A stretch of DNA of 16,704 nucleotides from Campylobacterales bacterium. GTDB taxonomy: Bacteria; Campylobacterota; Campylobacteria; Campylobacterales; JAADDG01. The stretch is from positions 1-16,704 of the forward strand of contig JALVCR010000031.1 in assembly GCA_027009865.1 (NCBI GenBank). Direction: 5' to 3'. A model generated the notes under the pieces. That model made no database searches. It saw nothing but the letters and a program-made list of their open reading frames with translations, and had not been told where the DNA came from. Of the stretch, positions 1 through 7,838 are shown one piece after another. Position 1 is the stretch's first letter. Each line of letters begins with the position of its first letter. A program made the position numbers and the translations under genes.

Positions 1-1
1 C

Positions 2-316
2 TATGAAACTCCCAATACGTGTCCTACCTCTTTTTTTAAAGATAAAATATTAACCGCAATAAGAATAGCTCTTGTAACTGAATATTTTTTATTTATTTTG
101 AAATTTTTTACAGATTTTGCAAAAGAGATTTTATCTTACAATACAGCCATTTTGATTTTAAACTTTTTGGCTTTAATCTTTTACGCAGTTTATGCAAAGT
201 ATGAGACTTTAAAATATAAAAACTGCACAAGCTGTCAGGGAGCCAACGCAATAGGAACTTTTGCTATCTATTCAATTCCTATTATTTTATTTTTTATTTT
301 AAATCACTATTTTTAA
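2..316 (+). CDS. Hypothetical small membrane protein, 5' end outside window
   Basis: I do not recognise this protein. The frame is open from the left edge to a TAA at 314-316, about 104 codons, which is long for chance in DNA this AT-rich. An in-frame TTG at 98 has no Shine-Dalgarno sequence before it, so the true start is probably upstream of the window. The visible part is hydrophobic, with at least two likely membrane helices: one around ILILNFLALIFYAVYA, and a C-terminal one ending FFILNHYF. Between them is a short hydrophilic loop with a CxxC pair (NCTSCQG). The end overlaps the 3' end of the convergent ftsI gene by 23 bp. T-rich DNA translates as F, L and I by chance, so the hydrophobic character is weak evidence. 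The opposite strand is broken by stops here, which favours the plus frame. Confidence 0.45.
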   Translation, partial: YETPNTCPTSFFKDKILTAIRIALVTEYFLFILKFFTDFAKEILSYNTAILILNFLALIFYAVYAKYETLKYKNCTSCQGANAIGTFAIYSIPIILFFILNHYF

Positions 317-2069
317 CAAGCAACCCCTCATTTAAAAGCTCCTCTACCACTTTTCTAAAAACGGGCACTGCGCTTTTTGATGCAAAATAGGTATAATTTT
401 CCACTTTAGGCTCCCTTACCAAAACGCCTATTGTGTATTTATGATTCTTATCGTTTGCAAAACCGAAAAAGGAGCTGTTATATCTATCTTTATACTCTCC
501 ATAGGAAGCTATATGGGCGGTTCCCGTTTTTCCTCCTATCTCAAGCCCTTCTATTTTAGCTCTCTTTCCAGTTCCCTCGTTTACCGTCTTTATTAAAATC
601 TCTCTCATTTTATCAGCTACGCTTTCTGGAATGACTCTTTTTTTGTCGCTATGCAAAAGAGAGAAAGTTTTGTTATTAAAAAGAAGCCTGTTTGCTAAAG
701 ATGGCTTTATTAAAATTCCCTTATTATTAAATACATTATAGGCTCTAAGAAGCTGAATAAAGGTAACCTCAAGCCCGTATCCGTAAGCTACGGTAGCTTT
801 ATAAACTTCGTTTTGCATCTTTGTAACGCTTGGAATTCTTCCATGCTTTTCATAATAGAGATCTATTCCGCTTCTTTTTGAAAATCCAAAATCTATAAGC
901 CCTTGAAAAAAATCTATTGCCTTTAATCTTTGAGAGAGTATAGATATTCCCACATTGCTTGAATGAACGATTATATCTTCGGCGCTTAATTTTTTAAACT
1001 TATGATCATCTTTTATCACATACCCTTCTATCTTATAGATTCCGTTAAAGAGATCTATCATCTCCAAAGGATTTACTTTGCCCTCTTTTAAAAGAAGAGC
1101 GAAAGTTATCGGCTTCATCACTGAACCTGGCTCATAAAGATATTCGCTTGCGGTGATATTCAAAGCAGAATAATCTTTTTTGGTAATATGATTTGGATTA
1201 AATCTTTTGGTGGTGGCTATCGCCAAAATCTTTCCGCTTTCGCTGTCCATAACGGCGGCAACTATCTCTTTTGCCCTAAGTTCTTCTTTCATTTTATCCA
1301 AAATATATTCAAGGGACTTTTGCAATCTCATCTTAATATTTAAATAAAGCTCTCCTCCGTCAATTCTTGCCCTAACTTTGGAAGAGCGGTTAAAGATAAT
1401 ATTATTTACAATATCCCTTTTGCCATATAAAAATCCGTTTTGAATAGGTTTTAGATACTCGTCATAATATTTCTCTATTCCCTTAATCCCTTCATTTCTT
1501 GTAAAACCGCCCATATCGTCCTGTTTGTTTATATATCCTATAAAAGGAGTAAAGAGATCTTTATACCTATACTCTCTCTTTTCGCCGCTTTCTAAAATAT
1601 CAAGCCCTTCTCTGTATATTTTATGTCTCTTTTTATCCTCATACTCTCTAAAAACCTTCAGATAATAGAGCTTCTTTGCAAGCTCTTTTAGATATACGGC
1701 ATTTTTGGAAGCTATTTTATAAGAGATTACCACGCTTCCTCTTTTGCCCTCAATCCTTCTTTTTACAATTTTCGGATCTATTCCGCTGTAGATGGAGAAA
1801 AGTTTTATAAAAAGCTCTTTTTTATCAGGATCAATAGTGTAAGTATTTACAACGGCTTTATAGAGTTTTTTACTGCTGCTTAAAGTAAAATTATCAAAAC
1901 TTTTAATACTTCCTCTAATAGCGGTATTTCTTTCACTTGCATAAAGATTTGGAAAATTTTCCGATTTTTTGATAGTTAAATAGATAAACCGTATTACAAG
2001 TATTGAAAGACTAAACGTTAAAAGTAAAAATATAAAAACAATTTTTGATTTTCTATAATATTCGCTCAT
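294..2069 (-). CDS. ftsI: Penicillin-binding protein, FtsI/PBP2-type division transpeptidase
   Basis: This is a class B penicillin-binding protein of 591 residues, which cross-links septal peptidoglycan on the outer face of the inner membrane. There is a short cytoplasmic N-terminus, one membrane anchor (about 10-33), a dimerisation/pedestal domain with an RGSI element near 52-55, and a transpeptidase domain from about 260. All three active-site motifs are visible: SVMK (nucleophile S316, K319), SSN (370-372) and KTG (514-516). The start is supported by an AAGGGG Shine-Dalgarno sequence just upstream. It is the last gene of flgB-flgC-fliE-ftsI, 16 nt after fliE, so it can be co-transcribed with rod genes from the sigma-54 promoter. 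FtsI rather than an elongation PBP2 is inferred from the neighbouring ftsW and murG and from its length; the family call itself is firm. Confidence 0.93.
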   Translation of the reverse strand: MSEYYRKSKIVFIFLLLTFSLSILVIRFIYLTIKKSENFPNLYASERNTAIRGSIKSFDNFTLSSSKKLYKAVVNTYTIDPDKKELFIKLFSIYSGIDPKIVKRRIEGKRGSVVISYKIASKNAVYLKELAKKLYYLKVFREYEDKKRHKIYREGLDILESGEKREYRYKDLFTPFIGYINKQDDMGGFTRNEGIKGIEKYYDEYLKPIQNGFLYGKRDIVNNIIFNRSSKVRARIDGGELYLNIKMRLQKSLEYILDKMKEELRAKEIVAAVMDSESGKILAIATTKRFNPNHITKKDYSALNITASEYLYEPGSVMKPITFALLLKEGKVNPLEMIDLFNGIYKIEGYVIKDDHKFKKLSAEDIIVHSSNVGISILSQRLKAIDFFQGLIDFGFSKRSGIDLYYEKHGRIPSVTKMQNEVYKATVAYGYGLEVTFIQLLRAYNVFNNKGILIKPSLANRLLFNNKTFSLLHSDKKRVIPESVADKMREILIKTVNEGTGKRAKIEGLEIGGKTGTAHIASYGEYKDRYNSSFFGFANDKNHKYTIGVLVREPKVENYTYFASKSAVPVFRKVVEELLNEGLLVKNSDLK

Positions 2070-2085
2070 ATACCCCTTTTAAAAA

Positions 2086-2394
2086 TTATATCTGGGTTCT
2101 TAAAATCTCTTTGTAGGCATTTAACGCCTTATTTCTAATCTCAAGCATCATCTTCATGCTAATTTCGGCCTTATCTATGGCTATTGCCGCTTGATGAAGA
2201 TCTTTAACCTCTCCGGTGGCGATATCTGCCATAGCTTTGTCAGCATTCTTTTGAAGGTCGTTTACCTCTTTTAAACTCTCTTTGAGTATTTTATCAAAAC
2301 TACTTGAAATATTACTTTTATCTTTACTGTTTGTCTTGTCTATAGCTTTGGAATTTAAAAGAGTTTGCAAAGAGTTTATCGAATTTACCGCCAT
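2086..2394 (-). CDS. fliE: Flagellar hook-basal body protein FliE
   Basis: FliE is a small basal-body protein that joins the MS ring and export gate to the proximal rod. At 102 residues it has the usual family length. The N-terminal half is polar and Ser/Lys/Asp-rich and probably disordered. The C-terminal half is the conserved helical region, with DLHQAAIAIDKAEISMKMM followed by EIRNKALNAYKEILRTQI at the extreme C-terminus. The gene begins 3 nt after the flgC stop, so translation is probably coupled, and it is followed by ftsI. Order and spacing match a single flgB-flgC-fliE transcription unit. Confidence 0.95.
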   Translation of the reverse strand: MAVNSINSLQTLLNSKAIDKTNSKDKSNISSSFDKILKESLKEVNDLQKNADKAMADIATGEVKDLHQAAIAIDKAEISMKMMLEIRNKALNAYKEILRTQI

Positions 2395-2397
2395 TTA

Positions 2398-2892
2398 TTA
2401 TCCTTTAAGAATATCTATCGAATTTAAAGCTATCGATTTACTGCTTTGAAAAGCTGCCACATTAGCCTGATAAGCTCTCGTAGCCTCGATTAAATCGGCC
2501 ATTTCAATAACCGGGTTAATGTTTGGATAAGCTACGTAACCTTCGCTGTTTGCATCTGGGTGAGTTGGATCGTATCTCATTTTAAATTCGCTATCATCCC
2601 TTACCACTTTATCGACAATAACATTTTCTATAATTGGAGAGGGAAATTTTTTTATATCCTTCTCATCCAAAGGATTTTCATACTCTAAGAGAGTATTTTT
2701 ATCTTCAAGCTCATTATTTAAAGCCTCATCAAAATCTACAGCTTTAAAGACAACTTCTCTTCTTCTATAAGGGCCTCCTTCAGCCGTTCTTGTTGTATTT
2801 GCGTTTGCTATGTTGGAGCTTATTATATTTATTCTAAATCTTTGAGCCGAAAGTCCGTACCCGCTTATATCAAAACCGTTTAAAAAAGCCAT
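2398..2892 (-). CDS. flgC: Flagellar basal-body rod protein FlgC
   Basis: FlgC is a proximal rod subunit exported by the flagellar type III system and assembled in the periplasm. The 164 residues carry the N-terminal rod signature SSNIANANT (25-33) followed by a PYRRREVVF stretch. The C-terminal helix, from EATRAYQANVAAF to the end at DILKG (136-164), is typical of the rod/hook family. Both termini are expected to form the D0 coiled coil. The start is supported by a TTTAGGAG Shine-Dalgarno sequence at good spacing. The gene lies 10 nt downstream of flgB and 3 nt upstream of fliE. Confidence 0.96.
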   Translation of the reverse strand: MAFLNGFDISGYGLSAQRFRINIISSNIANANTTRTAEGGPYRRREVVFKAVDFDEALNNELEDKNTLLEYENPLDEKDIKKFPSPIIENVIVDKVVRDDSEFKMRYDPTHPDANSEGYVAYPNINPVIEMADLIEATRAYQANVAAFQSSKSIALNSIDILKG

Positions 2893-2902
2893 GTTCTATC
2901 TC

Positions 2903-3331
2903 CTAAACCTTTGAAGATGAATCTATCACCGCTTTAAACAAAAGCGAATCTCTCTTTAAAGCGGAAGTTAGAGCGTTAAACATAATAGAATTTTTACTCA
3001 TCTCAGTAGTCTCTATATCCAAATCTACCGTATTTGCATCATTTCTTGCCAAATGTCCGTCTCTAAAAAAAACAGAAGGTTTCTCATCTTCCAAATCCAA
3101 AATACCGTTTAAATGATTTTTATTGGTTATTGCCATTTTAAGTTTTTTATCCTCATTACCAAAAGCTTTTTTAGCCTTTTTTAAAAGAGTGGATTCAAAA
3201 TCTATATCTTTAGCCCTATAAAAGGGGGTGTCTATATTTGCTATATTTGAAGATATAATCTTTTGTCTTAATGCTCTGTAATTTAAAGCTTCGCTCATTA
3301 GATTGTAAGAGTTGCTTATAGAAAAAGACAT
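2903..3331 (-). CDS. flgB: Flagellar basal-body rod protein FlgB
   Basis: FlgB is the first proximal rod subunit, 142 residues, with the rod-family N-terminal signature SSNIANIDTPFYRAKD (about 27-42) and a helical C-terminus. It heads the flgB-flgC-fliE-ftsI operon. The start ATG follows an AGGAGAG-type ribosome site. A sigma-54 promoter matching GG-N10-GC lies in the upstream gap, placing the predicted transcription start about 25 nt before the ATG. This fits the known RpoN control of middle flagellar genes in Campylobacter and Helicobacter. Confidence 0.95.
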   Translation of the reverse strand: MSFSISNSYNLMSEALNYRALRQKIISSNIANIDTPFYRAKDIDFESTLLKKAKKAFGNEDKKLKMAITNKNHLNGILDLEDEKPSVFFRDGHLARNDANTVDLDIETTEMSKNSIMFNALTSALKRDSLLFKAVIDSSSKV

Positions 3332-3367
3332 CCTCTCTCTCCTAAATTAAATAATTTTATTTTTATA

Positions 3368-3383
3368 AGCAAAAAATGTTCCA
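3368..3383 (-). promoter_or_regulatory. Sigma-54 (RpoN) promoter for flgB operon
   Basis: Read on the minus strand, the site is TGGAACATTTTTTGCT. It has the invariant -24 GG and -12 GC exactly 10 nt apart and otherwise resembles the TGGCACG-N4-TTGCW consensus. The predicted start of transcription is about 25 nt upstream of the flgB ATG. RpoN with FlgR/FlgS control of rod and hook genes is established in Campylobacter and Helicobacter; its use here is inferred from the sequence. Confidence 0.8.
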
Positions 3384-3440
3384 GCAAATTGATATTTTTT
3401 ATTTTTAACTAAAAAAGATTTTTTAAAGAAATAAGGATAA

Positions 3441-3470
3441 TTGAATTTATAAGGTTTTTATTTGTATAAT
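3441..3470 (+). promoter_or_regulatory. Sigma-70-like promoter for ftsW-murG
   Basis: A consensus -10 TATAAT (3465-3470) has a TTGAAT -35 candidate (3441-3446) 18 nt upstream. The expected transcription start is about 20 nt before the ftsW ATG at 3497, and AGGAAAA serves as the ribosome site. It lies back to back with the sigma-54 promoter of the flgB operon, with no overlap of core elements. Confidence 0.65.
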
Positions 3471-3496
3471 AAGCAAAAAATAGGAAAAAAGATAAT

Positions 3497-4654
3497 ATGA
3501 AAACGGACGTCAAACTTTTCTCATATACAGCTTTCTTGATTTTCATAGGGATAATATTTTCATACTCTCTTACAACATATACTGTTATAAGACTTGAAGT
3601 AAATCAATTTCATTTTTTTATAAGAGAGTTGATAGTGGGAATGTTTGGAATCTATTTAATGTGGCAAATTTCAAGATTCAATCCCGATAAAGCTTTGAAC
3701 ATTATGGGATTTATGCTGTTTATCGGCAGCCTGGCTTTAATGATTTTAATGCAGTTTCTCCCCTCTTCTTTGGTAACGGAAGTTGGAGGAGCAAAGAGGT
3801 GGATAAAATTTGCCGGAATATCTTTAGCTCCCGTAGAATTTTTCAAAATAGGATTTATATTCTTTTTAGCTTGGAGTTTTAGCAGAAAGATAGAAAAAGA
3901 TAAGCCTCTGTTTGAAGAGATTAAAATATTTCTTCCTTATATGATAGCTTTTTTGATAGTTATATACTTAATAGCTATTTTGCAAAATGATTTGGGACAG
4001 GTTATTGTTTTGGGAATAACTTTAGCTTTTATGGCAGTGCTTGCAGGAAGCAGTTTTAGATTCTTTTTTATAATTACAATAAGCGCTATAAGTGTTTTTA
4101 TAATGGCAATCGTAACCTCTCCTCACAGAATAGCAAGAATCAAGATATGGTGGGCCAATATTCAAAATTTTGTTCTATCATTTCTTCCAGATTCCTTTTC
4201 AAACTATCTAAAAATAGAAAAAGCGCCAGATGGTTTGCAAATTACAAATTCACTAAATGCTATAAAACATGGAGGTTTTTTGGGACAGGGACTTGCAAAC
4301 AGCTCTTTTAAGCTTGGCTTTTTAAGCGAAATTCATACCGATTTTGTTTTATCAGGAATTGCAGAAGAGATAGGAACTATTAGCGTAATAGGGATTATTT
4401 TTATTTTTTCAATTATTACTTATAAAATATTTAAAATTTCCGCGAGAAGCGAAAATAAGATGTTCTATCTATTTAGCGCAGGAGTCGCTCTTAGTTTAAT
4501 AACCTCCTTTTTAATGAACTCTTTTGGAGTAACCTCCCTAACTCCGATAAAAGGTATAGCAATTCCGTTTCTAAGCTACGGAGGAAGCTCTCTTTTGGCA
4601 AACTCGATAGCTATAGGAATGGTTTTGATGATAAGCAAAAGGAATAAATTGTGA
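3497..4654 (+). CDS. ftsW: SEDS peptidoglycan glycosyltransferase FtsW
   Basis: This is an integral membrane SEDS-family protein of 385 residues that polymerises lipid II at the septum with a partner class B PBP, probably the FtsI encoded divergently. About ten hydrophobic segments are visible. Family landmarks are GGAKRWI (97-103), the extracytoplasmic HTDFV stretch with D282 at the position of the catalytic Asp, and KGIAIPFLSYGGSSLL (352-367). The gene is preceded by a good promoter and ribosome site, and its TGA overlaps the murG GTG start by 4 nt. RodA is an alternative name for this fold. Linkage to murG and ftsI favours FtsW. Confidence 0.92.
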   Translation: MKTDVKLFSYTAFLIFIGIIFSYSLTTYTVIRLEVNQFHFFIRELIVGMFGIYLMWQISRFNPDKALNIMGFMLFIGSLALMILMQFLPSSLVTEVGGAKRWIKFAGISLAPVEFFKIGFIFFLAWSFSRKIEKDKPLFEEIKIFLPYMIAFLIVIYLIAILQNDLGQVIVLGITLAFMAVLAGSSFRFFFIITISAISVFIMAIVTSPHRIARIKIWWANIQNFVLSFLPDSFSNYLKIEKAPDGLQITNSLNAIKHGGFLGQGLANSSFKLGFLSEIHTDFVLSGIAEEIGTISVIGIIFIFSIITYKIFKISARSENKMFYLFSAGVALSLITSFLMNSFGVTSLTPIKGIAIPFLSYGGSSLLANSIAIGMVLMISKRNKL

Positions 4655-5661
4655 TAGTTATAACCGGAGGGGGAACGGGAGGGCATTTAGCCGTTGCCAA
4701 AACAATAAAAGAGGAACTAAACAAAAGAGGATTAAAGCCCATTTTTATAGGCTCTAATTTCGGGCAGGATAGAGAGTGGTTTGAAAACGATACAGGCTTT
4801 AGGGAGAAATATTTTTTTAAAATAGAAGGGGTGGTAAATAAAAAAGGAGTCAAAAAGCTATCTTCTCTTGCAAATATTTTAAAATATGCATCTCAATGCA
4901 GAGATATTTTCAAAGAGCATAAAATAGAAAAAATTTTTTCAGTAGGAGGATATTCAGCAGCCCCGGCCTCTATAGCTTCAATTTTGTTTGGAAAAGAGCT
5001 ATATATCCATGAGCAAAACTCAGTTACAGGAACTTTAAATAAAGCATTAAAACCATTTAGCAAAGCATTTTTCTGCTCTTTTGATGAAATTTCCCCCATA
5101 AAGGATTATCCGGTAAGCGAAATCTTTTTTAAAAACGCAAGAATTAGAAAAGATATAAAGAGTATTATATTTTTGGGAGGAAGCCAAGGAGCGGTTTTTA
5201 TAAACAATTTTGCCATCCTTTGCGCAAAAGAGCTAAATAAGAGGGGAATTAAAATTATACATCAGTGCGGAAAGAGAGATTTAAAAAGAGTTAAATATTT
5301 TTATGAAAAAGAGAAGATAGAGGCTGAAGTTTTCGATTTTTCTTTAAATATCGCCTCCTTTTTGAAAAAAGCTGATTTTGCCGTGTCAAGAGCTGGAGCT
5401 GGAAGTCTTTTTACTCTCGCAGCCTCCGCTCTTCCCTCTTTGTTTATCCCCTACCCATATGCGGCTAAAGATCACCAATATTTTAATGCAAAATATCTAT
5501 CGGATAGAAATTTAGCCTTTTTAAAAAGAGAGGAAGAGTTAAAAAAGGAGGATTTATTTAATATTTTGCAAAAAGATATCGAGCCGATAAGCAGAGGATT
5601 AAAAGAGCTTATCTCTCCAAACGCAGCCGAAAAAATAGCAGATTATATTTTAAACTCATAA
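4651..5661 (+). CDS. murG: UDP-GlcNAc:lipid I transferase MurG
   Basis: MurG transfers GlcNAc from UDP-GlcNAc to lipid I at the inner face of the membrane, making lipid II. The 336 residues form a GT-B fold. The N-terminal loop GGGTGGH (6-12), HEQN (120-123), the second glycine loop GGSQGA (176-181), and SRAGAGS (246-252) followed by a PYPYAAKDHQ donor-site segment are all as expected. It starts with GTG in a GTGA overlap with ftsW, which implies translational coupling. It ends 5 nt from the convergent murJ stop, with no clear terminator between them. It is a little shorter than the E. coli enzyme but appears intact. Confidence 0.96.
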   Translation: MIVITGGGTGGHLAVAKTIKEELNKRGLKPIFIGSNFGQDREWFENDTGFREKYFFKIEGVVNKKGVKKLSSLANILKYASQCRDIFKEHKIEKIFSVGGYSAAPASIASILFGKELYIHEQNSVTGTLNKALKPFSKAFFCSFDEISPIKDYPVSEIFFKNARIRKDIKSIIFLGGSQGAVFINNFAILCAKELNKRGIKIIHQCGKRDLKRVKYFYEKEKIEAEVFDFSLNIASFLKKADFAVSRAGAGSLFTLAASALPSLFIPYPYAAKDHQYFNAKYLSDRNLAFLKREEELKKEDLFNILQKDIEPISRGLKELISPNAAEKIADYILNS

Positions 5662-5666
5662 AAACT

Positions 5667-7067
5667 CTATGCTTTTATTAGATATTTAAAAGCTATCAAA
5701 ATAAAAATTTCTAATGTAGAAAATAAAGAGAGTAAAATTATTATCTTTAAATTCAAAAAACCTCTAAAATTTTCAAAACCAAACTCCTTTATTGTATAAA
5801 AAAGCAAAAAAAACCCAGAAATTGAGCTTGCAAGAGCAAGTCCGGAAGCTTTTAAAGGATAGATTAAAATAAGAGATAAAACTATATTTATTATCAGAGA
5901 ATAGGAAGCGATTTTTGCGGCCTTTTTTTGTTTATGAAGAGAATAGAGCCAAAGAGAAAATATTTTAGAAAGGCCGTAAGGCAAAAGCCCTATTAGATAC
6001 ATAGATAAAACAAAAGCGGTAATTTGAGTATCTTTAGCTGTAAATTCCCCTCTTTGAAAAAGAAGAGATATAACTTCATTTGATAGAATGATTCCGCCTA
6101 TTACAAAAGCTGTAAGAAAAAAGAGAAGAAAATAAAAACTCTTTTTTAAAATCAAAATAGCCATCTTTTTATCTTTATTTTTTAAATATCTTGCAACTTT
6201 TGGAAAAATAGCCGTAGAAGTGGCAATAGCAAACAAAGCTAACGGAAGCTGAAAAACCCTGTTTGCATAATAGAGATAGCTTATATTACCGGCAGTTAGA
6301 AAACTTGCAAGCCAAGTATCCAAAAAAGCTGAAATTTGAGCCGTTGAATTTCCCAAAACCGCCGGGAAAAAGAGAGAATAAAACTTCTTTATCTCATTTT
6401 TGACAAGAGAAGATTTTTTACCTATATATTTAAATCCGCCTATTAATATCTTTAAAACTCCAAGCTTTTTAGCGGCTGCTATATGGGCTAAAAGCTGCAA
6501 AAATCCTCCGATTAGCACGGCATAGCTCATATACAAAACTATCTCTTTTGGCTCTTTTGATTTTGAAATAATTAAAGAGATAATCAAAGAGATATTTAAA
6601 AGAGCGGTAGAGAAAGCTGTGGTGGCAAAATGGTTTCTATATTGAAGCAAAGCGGCCAAAAAAGTTACCGCAAATATAAAATCAAGATAGTAAAAATTTA
6701 AAGCCACATAAAAGGAGGCAATTTTTACGACATTCTCATCAAACCCCAAAGCTATCAGTTTCGTAAAAAAGGGGCTAAAGAGTGTAACCAAAATGGATAA
6801 AAAGAGCAAAAATATAAAAAATCTTAAAAAAACTCCTACGCTAAAGAGACTTTTTTGTTTGGAAGATATAAAGGAAGGGAGAAAACTTTGAACAAAAGCC
6901 CCTTCTGCGAAAATCCTTCTAAAGAGATTTGGAAGTTTAAAAGCTACAAAAAATATATCGCTATAGATGTTGGCTCCCAAGATGGAAGCGGTTAAAAGAT
7001 CCCTTACAAAGCCTAAAATTCTTGAAAAAAGTATTCCAAAACTGTTTGTAAATATCGCTTTTAGCAT
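5667..7067 (-). CDS. murJ: Lipid II flippase MurJ (MviN)
   Basis: This is a MOP-superfamily flippase that moves lipid II outward across the inner membrane. The 466 residues form a long series of hydrophobic segments, probably 12-14 helices, slightly shorter than the E. coli protein. The N-terminal signature is complete: RILGFVRD, then the YSDIFFVAFKLPNLFRR segment and AEGAFVQSFLPSF. Charged residues R16, R22, D37, R50/R51 and E55 sit at positions equivalent to those needed in the central cavity of E. coli MurJ. The ATG follows the upstream lipoprotein gene by 7 nt with a weak AGG ribosome site, so the two are probably co-transcribed. Confidence 0.93.
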   Translation of the reverse strand: MLKAIFTNSFGILFSRILGFVRDLLTASILGANIYSDIFFVAFKLPNLFRRIFAEGAFVQSFLPSFISSKQKSLFSVGVFLRFFIFLLFLSILVTLFSPFFTKLIALGFDENVVKIASFYVALNFYYLDFIFAVTFLAALLQYRNHFATTAFSTALLNISLIISLIISKSKEPKEIVLYMSYAVLIGGFLQLLAHIAAAKKLGVLKILIGGFKYIGKKSSLVKNEIKKFYSLFFPAVLGNSTAQISAFLDTWLASFLTAGNISYLYYANRVFQLPLALFAIATSTAIFPKVARYLKNKDKKMAILILKKSFYFLLFFLTAFVIGGIILSNEVISLLFQRGEFTAKDTQITAFVLSMYLIGLLPYGLSKIFSLWLYSLHKQKKAAKIASYSLIINIVLSLILIYPLKASGLALASSISGFFLLFYTIKEFGFENFRGFLNLKIIILLSLFSTLEIFILIAFKYLIKA

Positions 7068-7074
7068 CTAAAAC

Positions 7075-7647
7075 CTAAATAGAAGAGGAGTTAATATCTT
7101 GTTCCATCTCTCTTAGCTCTTTTTGCATCTGCTCAAAAGCTTTTTGCATCTTTTTATTTATCTCTTTAAAACTTTTCTCAAAAATCTTTTGAAACTCTTT
7201 TACGTTTTCAACTCCGTTTAAAAAGAGAGTCATTATCGTATCGCTAATTTCATGAGCTTCCAATTTGGCAACTTCGCTAAGAAGATTTTGGGAAGTTTTA
7301 GAAAAATCTATCTTCCAGTTATCGCCTATTAAAAGAAGAATACTGTTAAAAGTTATCTCTATTGTGTCATTGATATCATCTTTTCTTGCAAGTTTCAAAG
7401 TAGTTTTAACTTCTGCATTTCCATCTTTTTGATAAACCTCTCCTATCTTAAAAGATTTAATCTCAATCTCTTCTGGAAGAGCGGCTTTATTTATCTCTTT
7501 ATAGACAGTTAATTCTTTAGCTTTTTCTAAATCATTCTCCATATAATATTTCCAAAACTCTGCCGCAACTTCTTTGGGAGATAGCTCTTCTTTTGTAAAA
7601 CATCCAGATAAAAAAATCAAAATAAAAAATGCTATCAATACTCTCAT
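7075..7647 (-). CDS. Lipoprotein, DUF4878/NTF2-like
   Basis: This is a predicted lipoprotein of 190 residues. A signal peptide with lipobox LSGC ends at the lipidated Cys16, and the mature protein begins CFTKEELSPKEV. Residues about 22-118 have the alpha-helix-then-sheet pattern of NTF2-like/DUF4878 lipoproteins (helix with EFWKYYMENDLEKAKEL, closing strand GDNWKIDF). The C-terminal third is a highly charged helix or coiled coil rich in KE and MQ, beyond the usual domain. The ATG is preceded by a strong AAAAGGAG ribosome site. It sits just before murJ, which suggests an envelope role, but no function can be assigned. A promoter and structured leader may lie at 7868-7748. Confidence 0.75.
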   Translation of the reverse strand: MRVLIAFFILIFLSGCFTKEELSPKEVAAEFWKYYMENDLEKAKELTVYKEINKAALPEEIEIKSFKIGEVYQKDGNAEVKTTLKLARKDDINDTIEITFNSILLLIGDNWKIDFSKTSQNLLSEVAKLEAHEISDTIMTLFLNGVENVKEFQKIFEKSFKEINKKMQKAFEQMQKELREMEQDINSSSI

Positions 7648-7747
7648 AACCGCTCCTTTTATACCTTTTGAAAATTCTACTCATAATTTCATAAATTAAG
7701 AGTTAAATTTTTCCAATTTTAAACGATAATATATATCCCATCTCCTC

Positions 7748-7832
7748 AAAAGAAGAGATTGCGGCAAAATAAAAAAACCAAAGCCTTTATAAAACTCCTC
7801 CCAAAAAGCCGCAATCTCCGAATAATTCAGAC
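7748..7832 (-). ncRNA. Possible small RNA or structured 5' leader
   Basis: On the minus strand an 11-bp perfect stem forms between GAGATTGCGGC (7818-7808) and GCCGCAATCTC (7765-7755), with a 42-nt loop. It is followed at once by TTCTTTT, as in an intrinsic terminator. A good promoter lies just upstream. The loop carries GGGAGGAG, and GGA motifs recur around the structure. The element could be an RNA of about 85 nt, or a 5' leader of the lipoprotein-murJ mRNA if transcription continues. No known RNA family is recognised. The loop is longer than a classical terminator would have. Confidence 0.35.
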
Positions 7833-7838
7833 CCAAAG

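Noticed and set aside
1..135. Minus-strand frame ending KKEVGHVLGVS, reminiscent of a zinc protease HExGHxLG motif
   Set aside because: The first histidine is a lysine, the frame stops right after the motif and is only 44 codons long, with no start codon and more stops upstream. The plus-strand frame is open throughout.
5671..5693. Inverted repeat GCTTTTA...TAAAAGC near the murG/murJ convergent ends, possible terminator
   Set aside because: The stem is 7 bp with only two G-C pairs, lies within the murJ coding end, and lacks a proper T-run. It is too weak to call.
7703..7741. Minus-strand 12-residue ORF after GAGGAG
   Set aside because: The Shine-Dalgarno-like GAGGAG directly touches the ATG, which is too close for good initiation, and the peptide has no supporting feature.
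7742..7757. Small hairpin CTCCTC-AAAA-GAAGAG, possible alternative structure to the long stem
   Set aside because: One of six pairs is mismatched and it shares only three bases with the long stem. It is noted as possible but not called as an attenuator.
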